Assembly: GCF_016820515.1 (NCBI RefSeq) | Contig: NZ_JADHDV010000015.1 | Span: 1 to 64,000, forward strand | Source of the DNA: Pseudoxanthomonas beigongshangi | GTDB lineage: Bacteria > Pseudomonadota > Gammaproteobacteria > Xanthomonadales > Xanthomonadaceae | Direction of reading: 5' to 3' | Length of the DNA: 64,000 nucleotides | Part shown: one piece after another, positions 61,642 through 64,000 of the stretch | How the letters are laid out: every line of letters begins with the position of its first letter | Position numbering within the stretch: the stretch's first letter is position 1 | Translations under genes and position numbers: made by a program | Notes under the pieces: generated by a model | The model's database searches: none | Seen by the model: only the letters and a program-made list of their open reading frames with translations | Told to the model about the DNA's origin: nothing

Positions 61642-63567
61642 ATGACCCGATTGCCGCCTTCCTGCAAGACCGGTGTTTTCCTGGTGGCCGCGCTGGCGAC
61701 GGCGCTGTCCGCCCAGGCCTACGCAGCGCCCGCCTCGGAGCAGAAGCCGGCGACCACGGTGTCGGTGAGCCTGCCCAGCGAACCGCTGCTGGTGCAGATC
61801 AACCAGGTGGCGCTGGAGCGGCGGGGGCCGAAGCAGGCCATCGTCGAATACACGGGCGAGGCCACGAAGGGCAGCTACACGGTGCTGGTCGATGGCAAGC
61901 CGGTGCGGAACGGCGACCTGCGGCCGCTGCAACCCTTCACCGAATGGGGCTCGGGCAAGCGCTATTTCAGCGTCGATTTTTCCGATGCCGAGCAAAGCGG
62001 CCGGTATCAGGTGGACGCGCGCATCGGCGGGCAGCATGCGCTGTCGGCGCCGGTGGCGGTACGCGACAACGCCGTCTTCGCCACCACGGCCGCGCAGCTG
62101 CTCGGCTACTTCCAGCGCAGCCGGCATACCGACGACGCGGATCGGGATCTGCCCATCTTCCAGACCTCGCGCCGGGTGAACGTGTGGGGCGGCTGGCAGG
62201 ATGCCGGCGGCGACAAGGGCAAGTACCTGTCCCATCTAGGCTACGCCAATCACTTCAATCCGCAGCAGGCGTCGATGGCGGTCTGGGTGCTGGCCTACGG
62301 CGCGGATACGCGCAAGGCGCTGTTCGCCGCCCACGGCCTGCAGAAGCAGGTCGAGGACGAGGCGTTCTGGGGCGCGGATTACCTGCACCGCATACTGGAC
62401 GCGGAGGGCTACTTCTACACCACGGTGTTCGATCAGTGGGGCACACCCGGCGCAAAGCGCATGGTCACCGGCTACGAGGGCGCCGCGGGAACCTATACCA
62501 CCCTGTATCGCTCGGCCTTCCGCGCCGGCGGCGGCATGGCGATCGCGGCGCTCGCGCGCGCCTCGATGCTGGCCAAACAGGCCGGACGTCACGGCGAATT
62601 CGACGGCGCGACCTATCTGGCCGACGCGGAGCGCGCCTATGCGCATCTGCGCCGGTTCAACCCGCAGTACTGCGCCGACGGCAAGGAAAACATCATCGAC
62701 GACTACACCGCGCTGATGGCGCTGGTGGAACTGCACAACGCCACCAGCCAGCCGCGTTATCTCGACGATGCGCGCGAGCGCGCCGCCAGCCTGATGGCGC
62801 GCCAGCAGGCCGATGGTGGTTTCATCAGCGATGGCGGCAGCCGTCCTTACTACCATGCGGCCGAAGCCGGCCTGCCGGTGATCAGTCTGTCCGCCTATGC
62901 CGATATCGAACCGGAACAGGCGCGCCGTCAGCGCGCACTGGACGCCATCGCTTCAGCGCTGAAACACGAACTGGCCATTACCCAGGCGGTGTCCAATCCG
63001 TACGGCTATGCCCGCCAGCGCTTCCAGCTCACGCAGGACGGCAAGGCCGCGGGCGAGGTGCTGGAAGGATTCTTCATTCCGCACCGTAATGAAACCGGCT
63101 ACTGGTGGCAGGGCGAAAGCGCCCGCCTGGCATCGCTCAGCGCGGCCATGGTCATCGGCGGACGCAAGCTGGCCGCCGATGGCAAGGCCGGATACGGCCT
63201 GTCTGGCGAGCAGGCCGGCTATGCGCAGGCGCAGCTCGACTGGACGCTGGGCCGCAACCCGTACGGCATGTCCATGCTGTATGGCTTCGGCCAGAAGAAC
63301 CCGCCCACGGTCCTGGAGAGCGCCGGCGAAATGTTCGTGGGCGGCATCTCCAACGGCATCACCGGGGCGGTGGGCAGCGACACCGGCGCCGGCATCACCT
63401 TCGCACCGGGTCCGGACTCGGAACAATGGCGCTGGGTGGAGCAATGGATTCCGCATACCACCTGGATGCTGTTCGCGGTGATGGCGATGAGCGAGGATTC
63501 CCGTCCGGCAACCCCGGCGTCTGCCATGGGCAGCCCGGCATCCGATACCAGGAGTACCGCGCATTGA
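61642..63567 (+). CDS. Exported glycoside hydrolase family 9 enzyme
   Basis: A 641-residue protein. The signal peptide is TGVFLVAALATALSAQAYAA. Residues about 45-150 form the Ig-like N-terminal domain of the CelD-type cellulases (VQINQVALERRGPKQAIVEY). The (alpha/alpha)6 catalytic domain has GGWQDAGGDKGKYLSHLGYA (the DAGxxGKY site with the base Asp), YWWQGESARLASLSAAM and TLGRNPYGMSMLYGFG (the LGRNP motif). GH9 covers endoglucanases and also exo-beta-glucosaminidases of chitosan loci, so cello- or chito-oligosaccharides are both possible. GGAA lies eight bases before ATG 61642; GTG 61636 is an alternative. Confidence 0.88.
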   Translation: MTRLPPSCKTGVFLVAALATALSAQAYAAPASEQKPATTVSVSLPSEPLLVQINQVALERRGPKQAIVEYTGEATKGSYTVLVDGKPVRNGDLRPLQPFTEWGSGKRYFSVDFSDAEQSGRYQVDARIGGQHALSAPVAVRDNAVFATTAAQLLGYFQRSRHTDDADRDLPIFQTSRRVNVWGGWQDAGGDKGKYLSHLGYANHFNPQQASMAVWVLAYGADTRKALFAAHGLQKQVEDEAFWGADYLHRILDAEGYFYTTVFDQWGTPGAKRMVTGYEGAAGTYTTLYRSAFRAGGGMAIAALARASMLAKQAGRHGEFDGATYLADAERAYAHLRRFNPQYCADGKENIIDDYTALMALVELHNATSQPRYLDDARERAASLMARQQADGGFISDGGSRPYYHAAEAGLPVISLSAYADIEPEQARRQRALDAIASALKHELAITQAVSNPYGYARQRFQLTQDGKAAGEVLEGFFIPHRNETGYWWQGESARLASLSAAMVIGGRKLAADGKAGYGLSGEQAGYAQAQLDWTLGRNPYGMSMLYGFGQKNPPTVLESAGEMFVGGISNGITGAVGSDTGAGITFAPGPDSEQWRWVEQWIPHTTWMLFAVMAMSEDSRPATPASAMGSPASDTRSTAH

Positions 63568-63677
63568 TTGGCGCGGCAGGGAGTTCGTCCAGGCAGGCTT
63601 GATCGCTTTCCGCGTCCGGGTGCAGTCCGCATGCCGAGCCTGGCGCTTGTCTATCGCGTCATCGCGGTAGACGGCCG

Positions 63678-64000
63678 CTACCGGACAGGCACATAGGCGT
63701 GAAGCCCACCACGTATGGTCGGGACATAAACGGTGCCATCCGAATCCACGGTTGTTCCGACGGTGAACATCGGTCTTCCAGGCAAATGTTCCCTGTCATG
63801 AACCTTGCCGGTCTGGACGTCGACGACCACCAGATCCAGGGTGCCATCTCCATTGGCCACCGTTGCATAGGCGAGGTGACCTGCGGTCTGGGTCGCGATG
63901 CCCCGGTTTTGCAGGTCGTCCCTGCGCCATAGAACGCGCGGCTGGTTTCCCAGATCGCGAATGGCCATGAGGGGAGCATCGCCACCGCCGGCGGGCAGGA
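63678..64000 (-). CDS. 3' part of a PQQ/beta-propeller-like protein (partial)
   Basis: The reading frame is open from the window edge to the stop at 63678 and gives about 107 residues. LAYATVANGDGTLDLVVVDVQTGKV and VGTTVDSDGTVYVPTIRGGLHAYVPVR are typical blades of PQQ-binding or BamB-like propellers (xGTxYVPTxxGxLxAY). The 5' end lies beyond 64000. The ATG at 63968 is probably internal, since the frame continues upstream without a stop. The function is unknown. Confidence 0.7.
   Translation of the reverse strand, partial: LPAGGGDAPLMAIRDLGNQPRVLWRRDDLQNRGIATQTAGHLAYATVANGDGTLDLVVVDVQTGKVHDREHLPGRPMFTVGTTVDSDGTVYVPTIRGGLHAYVPVR

Noticed and set aside
1-64000. tRNA, rRNA, insertion sequence, integrase, phage or CRISPR features
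   Set aside because: Reading through the window I found no transposase or integrase motifs, no terminal repeats with target duplications and no cloverleaf-like sequences; a dedicated scan could still find a degenerate one.

Overview
The window looks like chromosomal DNA of a high-GC gammaproteobacterium of the Xanthomonadaceae/Lysobacteraceae type (Xanthomonas, Pseudoxanthomonas, Lysobacter and relatives). This is inferred from gene content: five complete TonB-dependent receptors, carbohydrate loci with palindromic operators, a SapC homologue, a tryptophan-halogenase-like flavoprotein beside a receptor, a Xanthomonas-type alpha-amino-acid ester hydrolase, and a cobalamin salvage operon. I saw no rRNA, tRNA, CRISPR array, insertion sequence or prophage.

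Layout. 1-1.9 kb: the tail of an outer-membrane protein, a Phd/YefM-like small protein, SapC, and a Skp/OmpH-like periplasmic protein. 1.96-11.8 kb: a cobalamin riboswitch followed by btuB, two tandem BtuM-like small transporters, cobO, cobB, cbiB, cobC, cobQ, cobP and a histidine phosphatase. Most of the cob genes overlap by a few bases; cobT and cobS are absent. 12-16.8 kb: a large TonB receptor, a terminator, and a tryptophan-halogenase-like gene. 16.8-20.1 kb: LysR, an ankyrin protein and an exported amidohydrolase. 20.1-22.5 kb: a thiol-redox cluster with a MarR regulator that carries four cysteines in its C-terminal extension. 22.5-25.8 kb: a pyridoxal-phosphate cluster (yggS, pdxY and divergent ptsJ) in which pdxY is broken by a one-base frameshift.

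25.8-33.8 kb: a cell-surface signalling locus (ECF sigma, FecR, STN-type TonB receptor) joined to an exported propeller-like protein and a PhoD phosphatase. 33.9-38.4 kb: a PP2C-like protein divergent from a repeat-rich autotransporter. 38.5-41.8 kb: copper homeostasis (copZ, copA, cueR) with two CueR boxes. 42-52.9 kb: the ester hydrolase, then GH92, GH3 and a TonB receptor transcribed leftwards behind a 1.1-kb regulatory region. 52.9-55.2 kb: alpha/beta hydrolase, GFA-type protein and CBS-domain protein. 55.3-63.6 kb: a sugar locus (TonB receptor, FucP-like transporter, PfkB kinase, ROK regulator, GH9 hydrolase). The right edge holds the 3' part of an unknown secreted or propeller-like gene.

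The common theme is scavenging across the outer membrane. Each receptor sits beside the enzymes, inner-membrane transporters and regulators that fit its cargo: cobamides, glycans, and phosphorylated or chelated compounds. The most useful non-coding signals are three related ATCGAT-centred semi-palindromes shared by two distant receptor promoters, a 26-bp motif shared by the kinase and GH9 promoters that flank the ROK gene, a palindrome at the ptsJ start, and paired CueR boxes. Starts were chosen from ribosome-binding sites and signal peptides; functions come from motifs and remembered family sequences, with no database search.
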